64,000 nt of DNA. It comes from Mycolicibacterium neoaurum (GTDB taxonomy: Bacteria > Actinomycetota > Actinomycetes > Mycobacteriales > Mycobacteriaceae). This document shows, piece after piece, positions 16,696 through 25,744 of the stretch; position 1 is the first letter of the stretch; every line of letters starts with the position of its first letter. The translations under genes and the position numbers were made by a program. Location of the stretch: contig NZ_JAQIIX010000002.1 of assembly GCF_036946495.1 (NCBI RefSeq), forward strand, positions 3,782,001 through 3,846,000, read 5' to 3'. A model generated the notes under the pieces. That model saw only the letters and a program-made list of their open reading frames with translations. It ran no database searches and was not told the DNA's origin.

Positions 16696-17548
16696 GGTCG
16701 AGGTGGTGCGGCGCGGTCTGGACGCGCACGTGCTCGGCCGCACCATCGCCGATGTCCAGGTGCTGCACCCGCGCGCCGCCCGCCGGCATCTGGCCGGGTC
16801 GCTGGATCTGACCGCGCGCCTGCGCGGCACCCAGATCACCGGGACCGGGCGCCGCGGCAAGTACCTCTGGTTGACGGTGAGCAGCGGCGACGCCATCGTC
16901 GTGCACCTGGGGATGAGCGGGCAGATGCTCATCGGTGCGGTGCCCAACCCCACCCACCTACGCATCGCGACCACCTTCACCGACGGCACGTCGATGAACT
17001 TCGTCGACCAGCGCACCTTCGGTGGTTGGATGCTGGCCGACCTGGTGACCATCGATGGCACCGAGATCCCGGAGCCGGTGGCGCACATCGCCAGGGATCC
17101 GCTGGACCCGGCGTTCGACCGCGACGGTGTCGTCACGGTGTTGCGGCGCAAGCATTCCGAGATCAAACGCCAGCTTCTGGATCAGACGGTGGTGTCCGGG
17201 ATCGGCAACATCTATGCCGACGAAGCGCTGTGGCGGGCGAAGGTCAACGGCGCACGACTGGCCTCGGCGCTGACACGCCGTCAACTCGCCGAGATTCTCG
17301 ATGCGGCCACCGAGGTGATGACGGGCGCCCTCGGTCAGGGCGGCACATCGTTTGATTCGCTGTATGTCAACGTCAACGGTGAATCCGGATACTTCGACCG
17401 GTCGCTGGAGGCCTACGGCCGGGTGGACGAACCGTGCCGGCGTTGCGGTGCGCCGATGCAACGTGACAAGTTCATGAATCGCTCGTCGTTCTATTGCCCG
17501 AAATGCCAACCACGGCCACGGGTTCGGCGTACCGCTAGCGCTGGTTGA
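16679..17548 (+). CDS. mutM: Formamidopyrimidine-DNA glycosylase
   Basis: Bifunctional 8-oxoguanine glycosylase/AP lyase, 289 aa. After removal of the initiator the chain starts PELPEVE, exposing the catalytic N-terminal proline and Glu. The helix-two-turn-helix (DQTVVSGIGNIYADEAL) and the C-terminal zinc finger (CRRCG ... YCPKC) are intact. GTG start overlaps rnc by 17 nt. Equivalent of Rv2924c (fpg). Its 3' end overlaps the convergent membrane-protein gene by 14 nt. Confidence 0.96.
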   Translation: MPELPEVEVVRRGLDAHVLGRTIADVQVLHPRAARRHLAGSLDLTARLRGTQITGTGRRGKYLWLTVSSGDAIVVHLGMSGQMLIGAVPNPTHLRIATTFTDGTSMNFVDQRTFGGWMLADLVTIDGTEIPEPVAHIARDPLDPAFDRDGVVTVLRRKHSEIKRQLLDQTVVSGIGNIYADEALWRAKVNGARLASALTRRQLAEILDAATEVMTGALGQGGTSFDSLYVNVNGESGYFDRSLEAYGRVDEPCRRCGAPMQRDKFMNRSSFYCPKCQPRPRVRRTASAG

Positions 17549-18164
17549 ACTCCACCGCCGCCGACATGCAGACCTTCCACTGACCGTTCTCCTTGCGGAA
17601 ATAAGCGGTCTCGAACGAGCCACCGGGCTCCACCGTCGCCGAGGCGACGTCACCCTTGACCTCGATGTTGGTTGCTTTCATGTCGGTGGGCGGCGCGGTC
17701 TGCGGGAGCTCGATGCCCTCCAAGATCTGACCGAGCTCGCCGAGAGCGCCGAACATGGCCGCCTCGTTGGCGCAGAAGTACTGTCCCAACTCCGAGAACT
17801 TCCCCGTGTTGCCTGCCGCGCTGAAATCCTCGACCAGTTGCGTGATCTCGGCTTCGTCGCTGGAGACCAGGATGTCGCCACCGCCGCGCACCAGGAACAC
17901 CCCACCGATCACCAAGGCGGCAACCACCATGACGCTCAGGACGCCGCCGGCGATCCACCACCCGGTCTTGCTCTGTGCGCGCTGCGGCGGGGGAGGCGGG
18001 GGATACGGAGCCGGGTAGCCCTGCGGCGGAAGGCCGTACCCGTAGGGCTGCCCACCGTAGCCCGGATACTCCGGATATTCGAAGGTCGGCGGCTGGGTGT
18101 TCGGCGGCCCCGGCGGGCCCCACGGGCCGGGCGGCCCCGGCTGCTGCGGGGGGTATTGCGTCAC
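17535..18164 (-). CDS. Proline-rich single-pass membrane protein, NTF2/DUF4878-like outer domain
   Basis: 209 aa, unknown function. Residues 1-62 are Pro/Gly/Tyr-rich (PPGPWGPPGPP and similar), probably cytoplasmic. One hydrophobic helix lies at about 68-91 (WWIAGGVLSVMVVAALVIGGVFLV), followed by an outward-facing domain of about 115 residues with two cysteines (YFCAN and WKVCMSA) and a final beta strand (FETAYFRKENGQWKVC) reminiscent of small NTF2-like lipoprotein domains. Mycobacteria carry many such proteins. It is convergent with mutM and transcribed alone. I cannot assign a role. Confidence 0.75.
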   Translation of the reverse strand: MTQYPPQQPGPPGPWGPPGPPNTQPPTFEYPEYPGYGGQPYGYGLPPQGYPAPYPPPPPPQRAQSKTGWWIAGGVLSVMVVAALVIGGVFLVRGGGDILVSSDEAEITQLVEDFSAAGNTGKFSELGQYFCANEAAMFGALGELGQILEGIELPQTAPPTDMKATNIEVKGDVASATVEPGGSFETAYFRKENGQWKVCMSAAVEFNQR

Positions 18165-18275
18165 TGCGATGGCTCCTCAGCTGGTGTCTTTCAACACTAA
18201 CTCCCGTGGCAACCATGCCGGCGTCCGTACACTCGCCGGCGGACACCAGTCGGATACGAGTAGATCAGGTAGACG

Positions 18276-18692
18276 ATGACCGAATTGTGGGTTGAGCGGA
18301 CCGGCGTTCGCCGTTACACCGGACGGAGCAGCCGCGGGGCCGAGGTGCTGGTGGGCTCCGAGGACGTCGAGGGTGTGTTCACCCCAGGCGAGCTGCTCAA
18401 GATCGCGCTGGCTGCGTGCAGCGGTATGAGCAGCGACCATCCGCTGCGCACCCGCCTCGGTGACGACTACCAGGCCACGATCAAGGTCTCCGGCGCCGCC
18501 GACCGTGAGCGCGAGGTCTACCCGCACCTGGAGGAACGCCTCGAGGTCGACCTCTCCAGCTTGACCGAGGACGAACGCGCTCGACTGCTGACGATCGTCC
18601 GTCGTTCCATCGACAAGGTGTGCACTGTCGGGAACACCCTGAAAGCGGGTACCGAGGTGACCCTGGCGGTGACCGATGTCGGCCAGTCCTGA
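18276..18692 (+). CDS. OsmC-family peroxiredoxin-like protein
   Basis: 138-aa OsmC/Ohr-family protein, the class of thiol-dependent hydroperoxide reductases. Two redox cysteines are visible: C47/C48 region in LAACSGMSSDHPL and C110 in DKVCTVGNTLKAG. Equivalent of Rv2923c. It overlaps acyP by 17 nt and precedes smc, as in other mycobacteria. Role in organic peroxide detoxification is by family; the true substrate is not known. Confidence 0.88.
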   Translation: MTELWVERTGVRRYTGRSSRGAEVLVGSEDVEGVFTPGELLKIALAACSGMSSDHPLRTRLGDDYQATIKVSGAADREREVYPHLEERLEVDLSSLTEDERARLLTIVRRSIDKVCTVGNTLKAGTEVTLAVTDVGQS

Positions 18693-18960
18693 CGTCCGTC
18701 TCAACGCCTGGGTGCACGGTCACGTGCAGGGCGTCGGTTTCCGGTGGTGGACGCGTGCGCGGGCACTCGAACTGGGTCTGACCGGGTACGCGTCCAACCG
18801 CCCGGACGGCCGGGTGCACGTGGTCGCCCAGGGGCCCAGGGATGACTGCCAGCGCCTGCTTGACCTGCTGCAGTCCGGCGGCACGCCGGGAACCGTGGAC
18901 AAGGTGGTGGCCGACTGGGCCGAGGTGGGCGACCCGATCGCGGGCTTCAGCGAACGCTGA
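18676..18960 (+). CDS. acyP: Acylphosphatase
   Basis: 94-aa acylphosphatase that hydrolyses carboxyl-phosphate bonds. Phosphate-binding loop GHVQGVGFRWW with the catalytic Arg and the second motif YASNRPDGRVHV with the catalytic Asn are both present. The start ATG lies inside osmC. Equivalent of Rv2922A. Confidence 0.95.
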   Translation: MSASPDVRLNAWVHGHVQGVGFRWWTRARALELGLTGYASNRPDGRVHVVAQGPRDDCQRLLDLLQSGGTPGTVDKVVADWAEVGDPIAGFSER

Positions 18961-18986
18961 TCGCCCCGCCGGTAGGGTAACTCGGC

Positions 18987-21900
18987 ATGCATCTCAAGAG
19001 TCTGACGTTGAAGGGCTTCAAGTCCTTCGCTGCGTCGACGACTCTGCGCTTCGAACCGGGCATCACCTGCGTGGTCGGCCCCAACGGCTCGGGTAAATCC
19101 AATGTCGTCGACGCCCTGACCTGGGTGATGGGCGAGCAGGGAGCCAAAACGCTGCGCGGCGGCAAGATGGAGGACGTCATCTTCGCCGGGACGTCCTCGC
19201 GGGCGCCGCTGGGGCGCGCCGAGGTGACGCTGACCATCGACAACTCCGATAACGCGCTGCCCATCGAGTACTCCGAGGTCTCGATCACCCGCCGGATGTT
19301 CCGCGACGGCGCCGGGGAGTACGAGATCAACGGCAGTCGCTGCCGGCTCGCCGATGTGCAGGAACTGCTCTCCGACTCCGGTATCGGCCGCGAGATGCAC
19401 GTGATCGTCGGCCAGGGCAAGCTCTCGGAGATCCTGGAATCGCGGCCGGAGGATCGGCGCGCGTTCATCGAGGAAGCCGCCGGCGTGCTCAAGCATCGCA
19501 AGCGCAAAGAGAAGGCGGTCCGCAAGCTCGACTCGATGCAGGCCAACCTGGCCCGGTTGACCGACCTGACCACCGAGCTCCGCCGCCAGCTGAAGCCGTT
19601 GGGGCGCCAGGCCGAGATGGCACGCCGCGCCCAGACCATCCAGGCCGATCTGCGTGACGCCCGGCTGCGACTGGCCGCCGATGACCTGTTGCGCCGCCAG
19701 ACCGAGTTCAACGACACCAACCAGGCCGAGACCACGCTGCGCCGCGAGCACGACGAGGTGACCTCCCGTCTTGAGGTGGCGACCGTCGAATTGGCCGCCC
19801 ACGAGTCTGCGGTGGCCGAGCTGACCGAGCGGGCCGAAGCCGCCCAGCAGACCTGGTTCCGGTTGTCGGCGCTGGCCGAGCGGGTCAGCGCCACGGTGCG
19901 CATCGCCACCGAGCGCACCCAGTTGCTCGACGCCGAGCCTGAGGTCGATTCGGGACGCGATCCCGATGCGCTGGAGGCCGAGGCCGATCGGATCGCCGAG
20001 CTGGAGCAGGAGCTGCTGGCCGAGCTGGAGGCCGCCCGGGAGACATTGGAGTACGCCCGAGCCGAACTCGCCGAGCGGGAGAATCTCGCCGCGGAGGCCG
20101 AACGTGCGCATCGCGCGGCGGCGCGCGCCGAGGCCGATCGTCGCGAGGGGCTGGCCCGGCTGGCCGGACAGGTAGACACCCTGCGGGCCCGCGTCGAGTC
20201 GACCGACGAGACGATCGCCACATTGGTGGCCCGCATCGAGGAAGCCGCCGCGCGGGTGCAGAAGGCGCAGGCCGAGTTCGAGACCGTCCAGGCGCGCGTC
20301 GGCGAGCTCGACGAGGGTGAGGTGGGCCTGGACGATCAGCACGATCGGTCGGTTTCCGCGTTGCGGGTCGCCGACGAGCGGGTGGCCGAACTGCAGGCGG
20401 CCGAACGCAGTGCCGAGCGTTCCGCGGTGTCGCTGAAGGCCCGCATCGACGCCCTGTCGGTGGGCTTGGAGCGCAAGGACGGCGCGGCCTGGCTGCTCGA
20501 AAACCATTCGGATGCAGGGCTTTTCGGGCCGGTCGCGAAATTGCTTCGGGTGCGCGCGGGTTACGAGGTCGCGATCGCCACGGTGCTCGGACCGGCCGCT
20601 GACGCGCTGGCGGCCGAGAACGTCGGCACCGCGCGTGCCGCCGTCGCGGCGCTCAAGGAGGCTGACGGCGGGCGTGCGGCAATCCTGTTGGGGGACTGGC
20701 CGATACACGGTGGTCGTGATGATGAGCAGCTGCCGGCCGGTGTGCAGTGGGCGGTCGACCTGGTTGAGGCACCCGAACGGCTGCGGGGCGCCACGGCAGC
20801 GCTGTTGTCCGGTGTGGCCGTGGTCGACGAGCTTTCCGCGGCACTGGATCTGGTGGCGGCCCGGCCGCACCTTCGGGCGGTCACCCTCGAAGGAGACCTC
20901 GTCGGCGCCGGCTGGGTCAGCGGCGGTTCCGATCGCAAGGTGTCGACTCTGGAGATCGCCTCCGAGATCGAAAAGGCTCGCACCGAACTGGAAGCGGCCG
21001 AGCGCCAGGCCGGTGAGCTTGCGGCCGCATTGGCGGGCGCCAAGGAAGAACAGGCGGCCCGCCAGGACGCGGCCGAGCAGGCATTGGCCGCGCTCAACGA
21101 GTCCGATGCGGCGATCTCGTCGGTCTATGAACAGTTGGGCCGCCTGGGGCAGGAGTCGCGCAACGCCGACGCCGAGTGGCAGCGGCTGCTCAAACAACGC
21201 GATGAGTTGGAGACCGGCCGCGCCGCCACCGTCGAGGAGCTCACCGAGCTGGAATCCCGACTGCACAACGCGCAGCAGACGCCGATGTTCGAGGTCGACG
21301 ACTCCGACGAGCGCCAGGAGTTCACCATGGCGGCCGAGGCCGCCCGCGCAACCGAGGTGGAAGCGCGGTTGGCCGTGCGCACCGCCGAGGAACGTGCCAA
21401 TGCCGTCCGGGGCCGGGCGGATTCGTTGCGTCGATCCGCTGCGGCCGAGCGCGAGTCCCGGTTGCGTGCGGCGCGGGCCAGGGAGGCGCGCGAGCACGCA
21501 GCGACGGTGGCCGCGGCCGTCGCCGATGCCGGTCGTACGGTGGCCGCCCGGCTGGCGTCGGCGGTGGCGCTGGCGTCGCGGACCCGCGATCAGCTTGCTG
21601 TCGAACGGAGTGCGCAGGCCGAGGCGCTGAGCCGGGTGCGCACCGAGGTCACCGAACTGGGTGCGCGGCTGACCGCGCTGACCGATTCGCTGCACCGCGA
21701 CGAGGTCGCCAAAGCCCAAGCGGCCCTACGCATCGAGCAACTCGAACAGCAGGCGTTGGAGCAGTTCGGCTTGGCCGCGGCGGATTTGATCGCCGAGTAC
21801 GGGCCGGATGTGCCGCTGCCGCCGACCGAGCTGGAGATGGCCGAGTACGAGCAGGCACGCGAGCGCGGTGAACAGGTCACCGCGCCGGCGCCGATGCCGT

Positions 21901-22574
21901 TCGACCGGCCCACCCAGGAGCGTCGGGCGAAGAAGGCCGAGCGGGAGCTCTCGGAGCTCGGCCGTGTCAATCCGCTGGCGCTGGAGGAGTTCGCGGCGCT
22001 GGAGGAGCGCTACAACTTCCTGTCCACACAGTTGGAGGACGTCAAGGCGGCCCGCAAGGATCTGATGGACGTCATCGCCGATGTCGATGAGCGAATCTTG
22101 ACGGTGTTCGCCGATGCCTATGCCGACGTGGAGCGCGAGTTCACCCAAGTGTTCGCCTCGCTGTTCCCCGGTGGTGAAGGCCGGTTGCTGCTGACCAATC
22201 CCGACGATCTGTTGACCACCGGTATCGAGGTGGAGGCGCGTCCGCCGGGCAAGAAGGTCAAGCGGCTGTCGCTGTTGTCCGGTGGTGAGAAATCGCTGAC
22301 CGCGGTGGCGATGCTGGTCGCGATCTTCCGGGCCAGGCCGTCACCGTTCTACATCATGGACGAGGTCGAGGCCGCCCTCGACGATGTGAACCTGCGGCGG
22401 TTGCTCGGCCTGTTCGAGCAACTGCGGGAGAAGTCGCAGCTGATCGTGATCACGCACCAGAAGCCGACCATGGAGATCGCCGACGCGCTCTACGGGGTCA
22501 CCATGCAGGGCGACGGAATCACGCAGGTGATCTCGCAGCGGATGCGTGGTCAGGACCTGGTGGGGACCGGCTGA
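18987..22574 (+). CDS. smc: Chromosome segregation protein SMC
   Basis: 1195-aa SMC ATPase that organises and segregates the chromosome with ScpA/ScpB. Walker A GPNGSGKSN at 31-39; Q-loop and long coiled coil from about 165 to 500; hinge domain about 500-650 (LFGPVAKLLRVRAGYEVAIATVLGPA begins it); second coiled coil to about 1010; ABC signature LSGGEKS with S1098; Walker B YIMDEVEAALDD with D1125/E1126. Full length for the family. A TAGGGT element at 18973-18978 ends 8 nt before the ATG, so it may also have its own near-leaderless promoter. In M. tuberculosis ftsY follows directly; here 13 kb is inserted. Confidence 0.97.
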   Translation: MHLKSLTLKGFKSFAASTTLRFEPGITCVVGPNGSGKSNVVDALTWVMGEQGAKTLRGGKMEDVIFAGTSSRAPLGRAEVTLTIDNSDNALPIEYSEVSITRRMFRDGAGEYEINGSRCRLADVQELLSDSGIGREMHVIVGQGKLSEILESRPEDRRAFIEEAAGVLKHRKRKEKAVRKLDSMQANLARLTDLTTELRRQLKPLGRQAEMARRAQTIQADLRDARLRLAADDLLRRQTEFNDTNQAETTLRREHDEVTSRLEVATVELAAHESAVAELTERAEAAQQTWFRLSALAERVSATVRIATERTQLLDAEPEVDSGRDPDALEAEADRIAELEQELLAELEAARETLEYARAELAERENLAAEAERAHRAAARAEADRREGLARLAGQVDTLRARVESTDETIATLVARIEEAAARVQKAQAEFETVQARVGELDEGEVGLDDQHDRSVSALRVADERVAELQAAERSAERSAVSLKARIDALSVGLERKDGAAWLLENHSDAGLFGPVAKLLRVRAGYEVAIATVLGPAADALAAENVGTARAAVAALKEADGGRAAILLGDWPIHGGRDDEQLPAGVQWAVDLVEAPERLRGATAALLSGVAVVDELSAALDLVAARPHLRAVTLEGDLVGAGWVSGGSDRKVSTLEIASEIEKARTELEAAERQAGELAAALAGAKEEQAARQDAAEQALAALNESDAAISSVYEQLGRLGQESRNADAEWQRLLKQRDELETGRAATVEELTELESRLHNAQQTPMFEVDDSDERQEFTMAAEAARATEVEARLAVRTAEERANAVRGRADSLRRSAAAERESRLRAARAREAREHAATVAAAVADAGRTVAARLASAVALASRTRDQLAVERSAQAEALSRVRTEVTELGARLTALTDSLHRDEVAKAQAALRIEQLEQQALEQFGLAAADLIAEYGPDVPLPPTELEMAEYEQARERGEQVTAPAPMPFDRPTQERRAKKAERELSELGRVNPLALEEFAALEERYNFLSTQLEDVKAARKDLMDVIADVDERILTVFADAYADVEREFTQVFASLFPGGEGRLLLTNPDDLLTTGIEVEARPPGKKVKRLSLLSGGEKSLTAVAMLVAIFRARPSPFYIMDEVEAALDDVNLRRLLGLFEQLREKSQLIVITHQKPTMEIADALYGVTMQGDGITQVISQRMRGQDLVGTG

Positions 22575-22634
22575 TTTTGGTGTGCGCCCGGGGTCGGGGG
22601 CTCCGGTAGGGTTTTTGGGGTTGGAGGTGGCCCG

Positions 22635-23348
22635 ATGGATCTCAAAGTTGACGCCGAACTGCTGAACGCTGCGGGTGAGCGGTTGCTCGCTGCGGCGCAG
22701 AGTTTGCCGGATGCACCCGAGCCGTTCACTGCCTCGTTCGGGTCCGATGCGCTGTCCCAGGCGCTGTCCGCCGATATCCCGAAGGCCGAAGCACCCATCA
22801 TCGAGGGATTGCCCCCGCTGAAGACGGCGGCGACGGGAACGGCCGAGTCGGTGATCGAGGCGGCCCGCCGGTACGGACAGGGCGATGCCCACCTCAAGAG
22901 CAAGATCGAAGAGGCGTTCACGCCGTCTGCCGGTGCGCCGGGTTCCGGTGGTGGGGCCGCAGGTGGGGCCGCGGCTGCCGGAGGGGCGGCTGCCGCTGTG
23001 CCGGCTGCGGCCGGTGCCGCGGGAGCCGCTGGTGCGTCTGGCGCCGGCGGGATGGGGCAGATGGGCGGCATGCTCGGAATGCCCATGCAGATGGCCCAGC
23101 AGGCCGCCCAGATTCCCCAGCAGGTTGGCGGAATGGCGGCGTCGCTGCCGCAGTCGGCCATGCAGGGTGCCCAGCAAGTGGGGGAGCAGGTTCAGCAGAT
23201 CGTCGAGCAGTTCTCCGACAAGGATTCTTCGGAGAAGGACGCTGAGTCGAAGCCCGAGGAACGGTCAGAGGCCGGCGAGCGCGGGGAGCGTGCCCCGGTC
23301 GACAAGCCGTCGCGTTCCACTGAAAACGACGCGACCATCAATCTCTAG
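22635..23348 (+). CDS. EspC-like ESX-associated protein, Gly/Ala/Met-rich
   Basis: 237 aa, unrecognised beyond its first about 85 residues, which look like the helical hairpin of EspC/DUF2580-type type VII secretion targets (VDAELLNAAGERLLAAAQSL ... FGSDALSQAL). Then come a Gly/Ala linker (about 97-140), a Met/Gln/Gly-rich amphipathic stretch (GQMGGMLGMPMQMAQQAAQ and following) and a charged Ser/Glu/Lys C-terminus. No signal peptide, consistent with ESX export. Start supported by TTGGAGG seven bases before the ATG; TAGGGT at 22606 may be its -10. It converges on the DUF5631-like effector gene, so it may belong to the same secretion module. Confidence 0.65.
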   Translation: MDLKVDAELLNAAGERLLAAAQSLPDAPEPFTASFGSDALSQALSADIPKAEAPIIEGLPPLKTAATGTAESVIEAARRYGQGDAHLKSKIEEAFTPSAGAPGSGGGAAGGAAAAGGAAAAVPAAAGAAGAAGASGAGGMGQMGGMLGMPMQMAQQAAQIPQQVGGMAASLPQSAMQGAQQVGEQVQQIVEQFSDKDSSEKDAESKPEERSEAGERGERAPVDKPSRSTENDATINL

Positions 23349-23389
23349 GCGTGCTGTCGGCAGACCTGGTGACAATGCCTCCGCAAACG

Positions 23390-23409
23390 TAGTACTGCCG
23401 GTAGTACTA
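23390..23409. terminator. Hairpin between convergent ESX-related genes
   Basis: TAGTACT (23390-23396) and AGTACTA (23403-23409) form a 7-bp stem with a 6-nt loop between two convergent stops. It lacks a T tract, so it may serve as a weak bidirectional terminator or a protein site. Confidence 0.4.
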
Positions 23410-23415
23410 GGCGTT

Positions 23416-25734
23416 TCAGCTGACCATTGCCGGTAGGGCGTCGCTGGTGAGCACGCTGATGTGCTGCCAGTAGATCCAGTCGGTGATGGCGGCGCGCTGA
23501 CCCTCGGGGTCGAGCGCTGTCTGGGCCTTGTGCAGTGCGACGGCTTGCAGGTGGTCGGCGTAGGTGATCATCGCTTTGAGGTGTGCGCCTGCGCGGTCGG
23601 GGTTGGCGCTCAGCAGCGGTTTGCACACTTCGAGCAGCAGGCTGATGCGGTTGTCCGGCGGCGGGGTTGCGTCGGCGGACGTGGGCGGCAGCAGTTCGGC
23701 CAACCCGGCCGGTCCCACGGTGGCGAGTTTGGTGGCGACAGCTGGAGCGATGACCTCAAGTCGGTTGCGGCCCTGCATCTTTCCGGTGTCGGGCATGTCG
23801 TCTGGGGTGAGGATGTCGCGGGCTGCGCCGAGGTCGAAGCCTTTGAGGTTTGCTTCGGTGCCGATGACGGCCTGCAGGGTGAGGTTGTGGTGGCGTGCCC
23901 ATTCCTGAAGGGCGAGCAGGGGATAGGTGGCCCAGGTGCCTCGGGTGGCGGCGGGGATGGATTCGTCGGCGGAGACCATCTTGACCTGTTGCGGCAACTG
24001 GACGTGGTCGGGGATGTAGGCGAGCCCGTAGTTGTTGGCGACCAGGATTTGACCGTCACCGGTGACGCCGGCGATCCAGAACAGGCTGGGGTCGGTGATG
24101 TCGACGTTGAGTGCGGCGGCGATGTGGCGGGCCAGTTGGCGTGGGTTGTTTCCTTTGCGGCGCAGTGCTCCTGCGGTCGCCGCGGTGGCGATGGCGTCGC
24201 GTTCGCGGCGGGCGGCGGAGATGGGCACGGGGGCGGCTGCTGCGCCTGCGGCGCCTTGGCTGGTCGAGGTCGGTGCGATGGCGGGGCCAGCGGTTCCGCC
24301 CGTGGGTGCGACCGGTGCGGCCGGCGCCGGTGTCGATGGGGGTGCCAGTGGCATGGGCGGGGCGCCGGCTGGTGGCGCGGCGGGTGCCGCAGGTGCGGGA
24401 GCGCTGGGTGCGACGGGTCCGCTGGTGTGGTTGACCGCGGCGGCCGGCGAGGTTGCACTCGATGTGTCGGGCGGTTGGTAGACCGCGGGTGCCGGGGTTG
24501 CGGGTGCCGGGGTCGGCTGTCCCAAGGGTGCTTGGGTCAGCGGAGGCTGCGTTGTGCCGGCGGCCTTGGTGATGTCGTTGAAGCCCTTTTGGAAGTCTTG
24601 CTGAGGCGTATTGACTGGCGCGGCACCGGATCCCGCGGCATTGCCAGCCGAAGCTGCGGGGGATTGGGATGTTCCGCCGGAAGCTCCACCACCGCCTGAA
24701 CTGCTCCCGGTGCCCAAGCCGCCGCCTCCGGAAGATGCGCCGCCACCGAAGCCTGGCGAACTGGCGGAGCTGCCAGGTGTCTTTGAACCCGTGGGCGCAG
24801 GCGTTGCTGTTGAGCCGGCGGTCGTAGCTGGCATGGTCGGTGGACTGGTCGGCGCCGGCCCAACTGCGTTTGGAGATGGTGGCGGTGCTGCAGTTGGACC
24901 GGTCGGACTATTAGTCGGTGTCGCTGGCGCCGGTGGACTGGTCTGCGCCGGAGGAGCAGATGTTGGAGGTGTGAGTTCCGCCGATATGGGTGACTCGGTG
25001 TTTGTAGGCGTCTGGGGTGCCGACGGCGGAGTAGCGCCGGATTCTGTTACTGGGTTGGTTTGGTGGGCCTGCTCAGGGTCAGGAGTCCGTGCTGTTCGGT
25101 TATTCCGTACTCCCTGGATGTTTGGAGGTGAGGGGTTGCCGTTTAGGTGAGTTGGAGTTTCAGGGGAGGCAGGAGCCTCTGCGGGAACCTGCTGGCGTGT
25201 CAGTGCCTCGGTTGACTTCGATATCTGCTCTGGGGTTGGAGTCCACTTATCAAGAGCGCCCGCCTCGGCCGCCGCCTTAACGTCAGCAACGTTCGACTTG
25301 TAGACGGCATCAATAATTTCATTGATTCGCTTGTCGCGAATTTCTGGCTTTAGATCTTGCGATTCTAAGTTTGCTATCTCAGCTTGTTCGGAAACAACTC
25401 GTTCGAAGATTGCTACCTTAGTAGCAAGCACAATTCCAAAGACATGATTGATCCAGCCTACAGCCCGGACTATAGCAGTCTGTTGGCTTTCGAGGGATCT
25501 TATTGTCGATTCTATTGCTGCAGTGCCAGCGGAGGCACCACTGCCTGACCAATGAACTCCGGAAGCGATGTCCGTGTGCTCGTGCCGCCAAGATTCGAGT
25601 TTTAAGGTTAGATGTCTGAGAAGATTGACGAGTTGGGTTGAATGATCCATGAGCAACTGCTCGTCTACGTGCGGCCATCCATCTGAGCCGACCATTCGAT
25701 CAACATACTTGCCGGTTGGTTTCGCGAACCCCAT
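23416..25734 (-). CDS. ESX effector-like protein: WxG hairpin, Pro-rich linker, DUF5631/5632-like C-terminus
   Basis: 772 aa. Residues 1-185 are predicted helical and include HWSGSG with the W62-S-G turn typical of WXG/PPE-type secretion hairpins. About 190-505 is a Pro/Ala/Thr/Gly/Ser low-complexity linker. Residues 508-772 form a compact domain (ARRERDAIATAATAGALRRKG, FWIAGVTGDGQILVANNYG, WATYPLLALQEWARHH, DWIYWQHISVLTSDALPAMV) resembling the C-terminal part of Rv3899c, Rv2082 and Rv0029, which carry DUF5631/DUF5632. It starts 10 nt after the upstream membrane-protein gene and is probably co-transcribed. Base composition changes within the gene: the N-terminal third is visibly AT-richer than the linker and C-terminal domain. 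Activity unknown. Confidence 0.7.
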   Translation of the reverse strand: MGFAKPTGKYVDRMVGSDGWPHVDEQLLMDHSTQLVNLLRHLTLKLESWRHEHTDIASGVHWSGSGASAGTAAIESTIRSLESQQTAIVRAVGWINHVFGIVLATKVAIFERVVSEQAEIANLESQDLKPEIRDKRINEIIDAVYKSNVADVKAAAEAGALDKWTPTPEQISKSTEALTRQQVPAEAPASPETPTHLNGNPSPPNIQGVRNNRTARTPDPEQAHQTNPVTESGATPPSAPQTPTNTESPISAELTPPTSAPPAQTSPPAPATPTNSPTGPTAAPPPSPNAVGPAPTSPPTMPATTAGSTATPAPTGSKTPGSSASSPGFGGGASSGGGGLGTGSSSGGGGASGGTSQSPAASAGNAAGSGAAPVNTPQQDFQKGFNDITKAAGTTQPPLTQAPLGQPTPAPATPAPAVYQPPDTSSATSPAAAVNHTSGPVAPSAPAPAAPAAPPAGAPPMPLAPPSTPAPAAPVAPTGGTAGPAIAPTSTSQGAAGAAAAPVPISAARRERDAIATAATAGALRRKGNNPRQLARHIAAALNVDITDPSLFWIAGVTGDGQILVANNYGLAYIPDHVQLPQQVKMVSADESIPAATRGTWATYPLLALQEWARHHNLTLQAVIGTEANLKGFDLGAARDILTPDDMPDTGKMQGRNRLEVIAPAVATKLATVGPAGLAELLPPTSADATPPPDNRISLLLEVCKPLLSANPDRAGAHLKAMITYADHLQAVALHKAQTALDPEGQRAAITDWIYWQHISVLTSDALPAMVS

Positions 25735-25744
25735 CAGTCAGCTC

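Noticed and set aside
18720..21719. 999-codon open frame on the minus strand across smc
   Set aside because: Antisense to the intact SMC coiled coil; composition is the mirror of Glu/Ala/Arg codons, with no domain.
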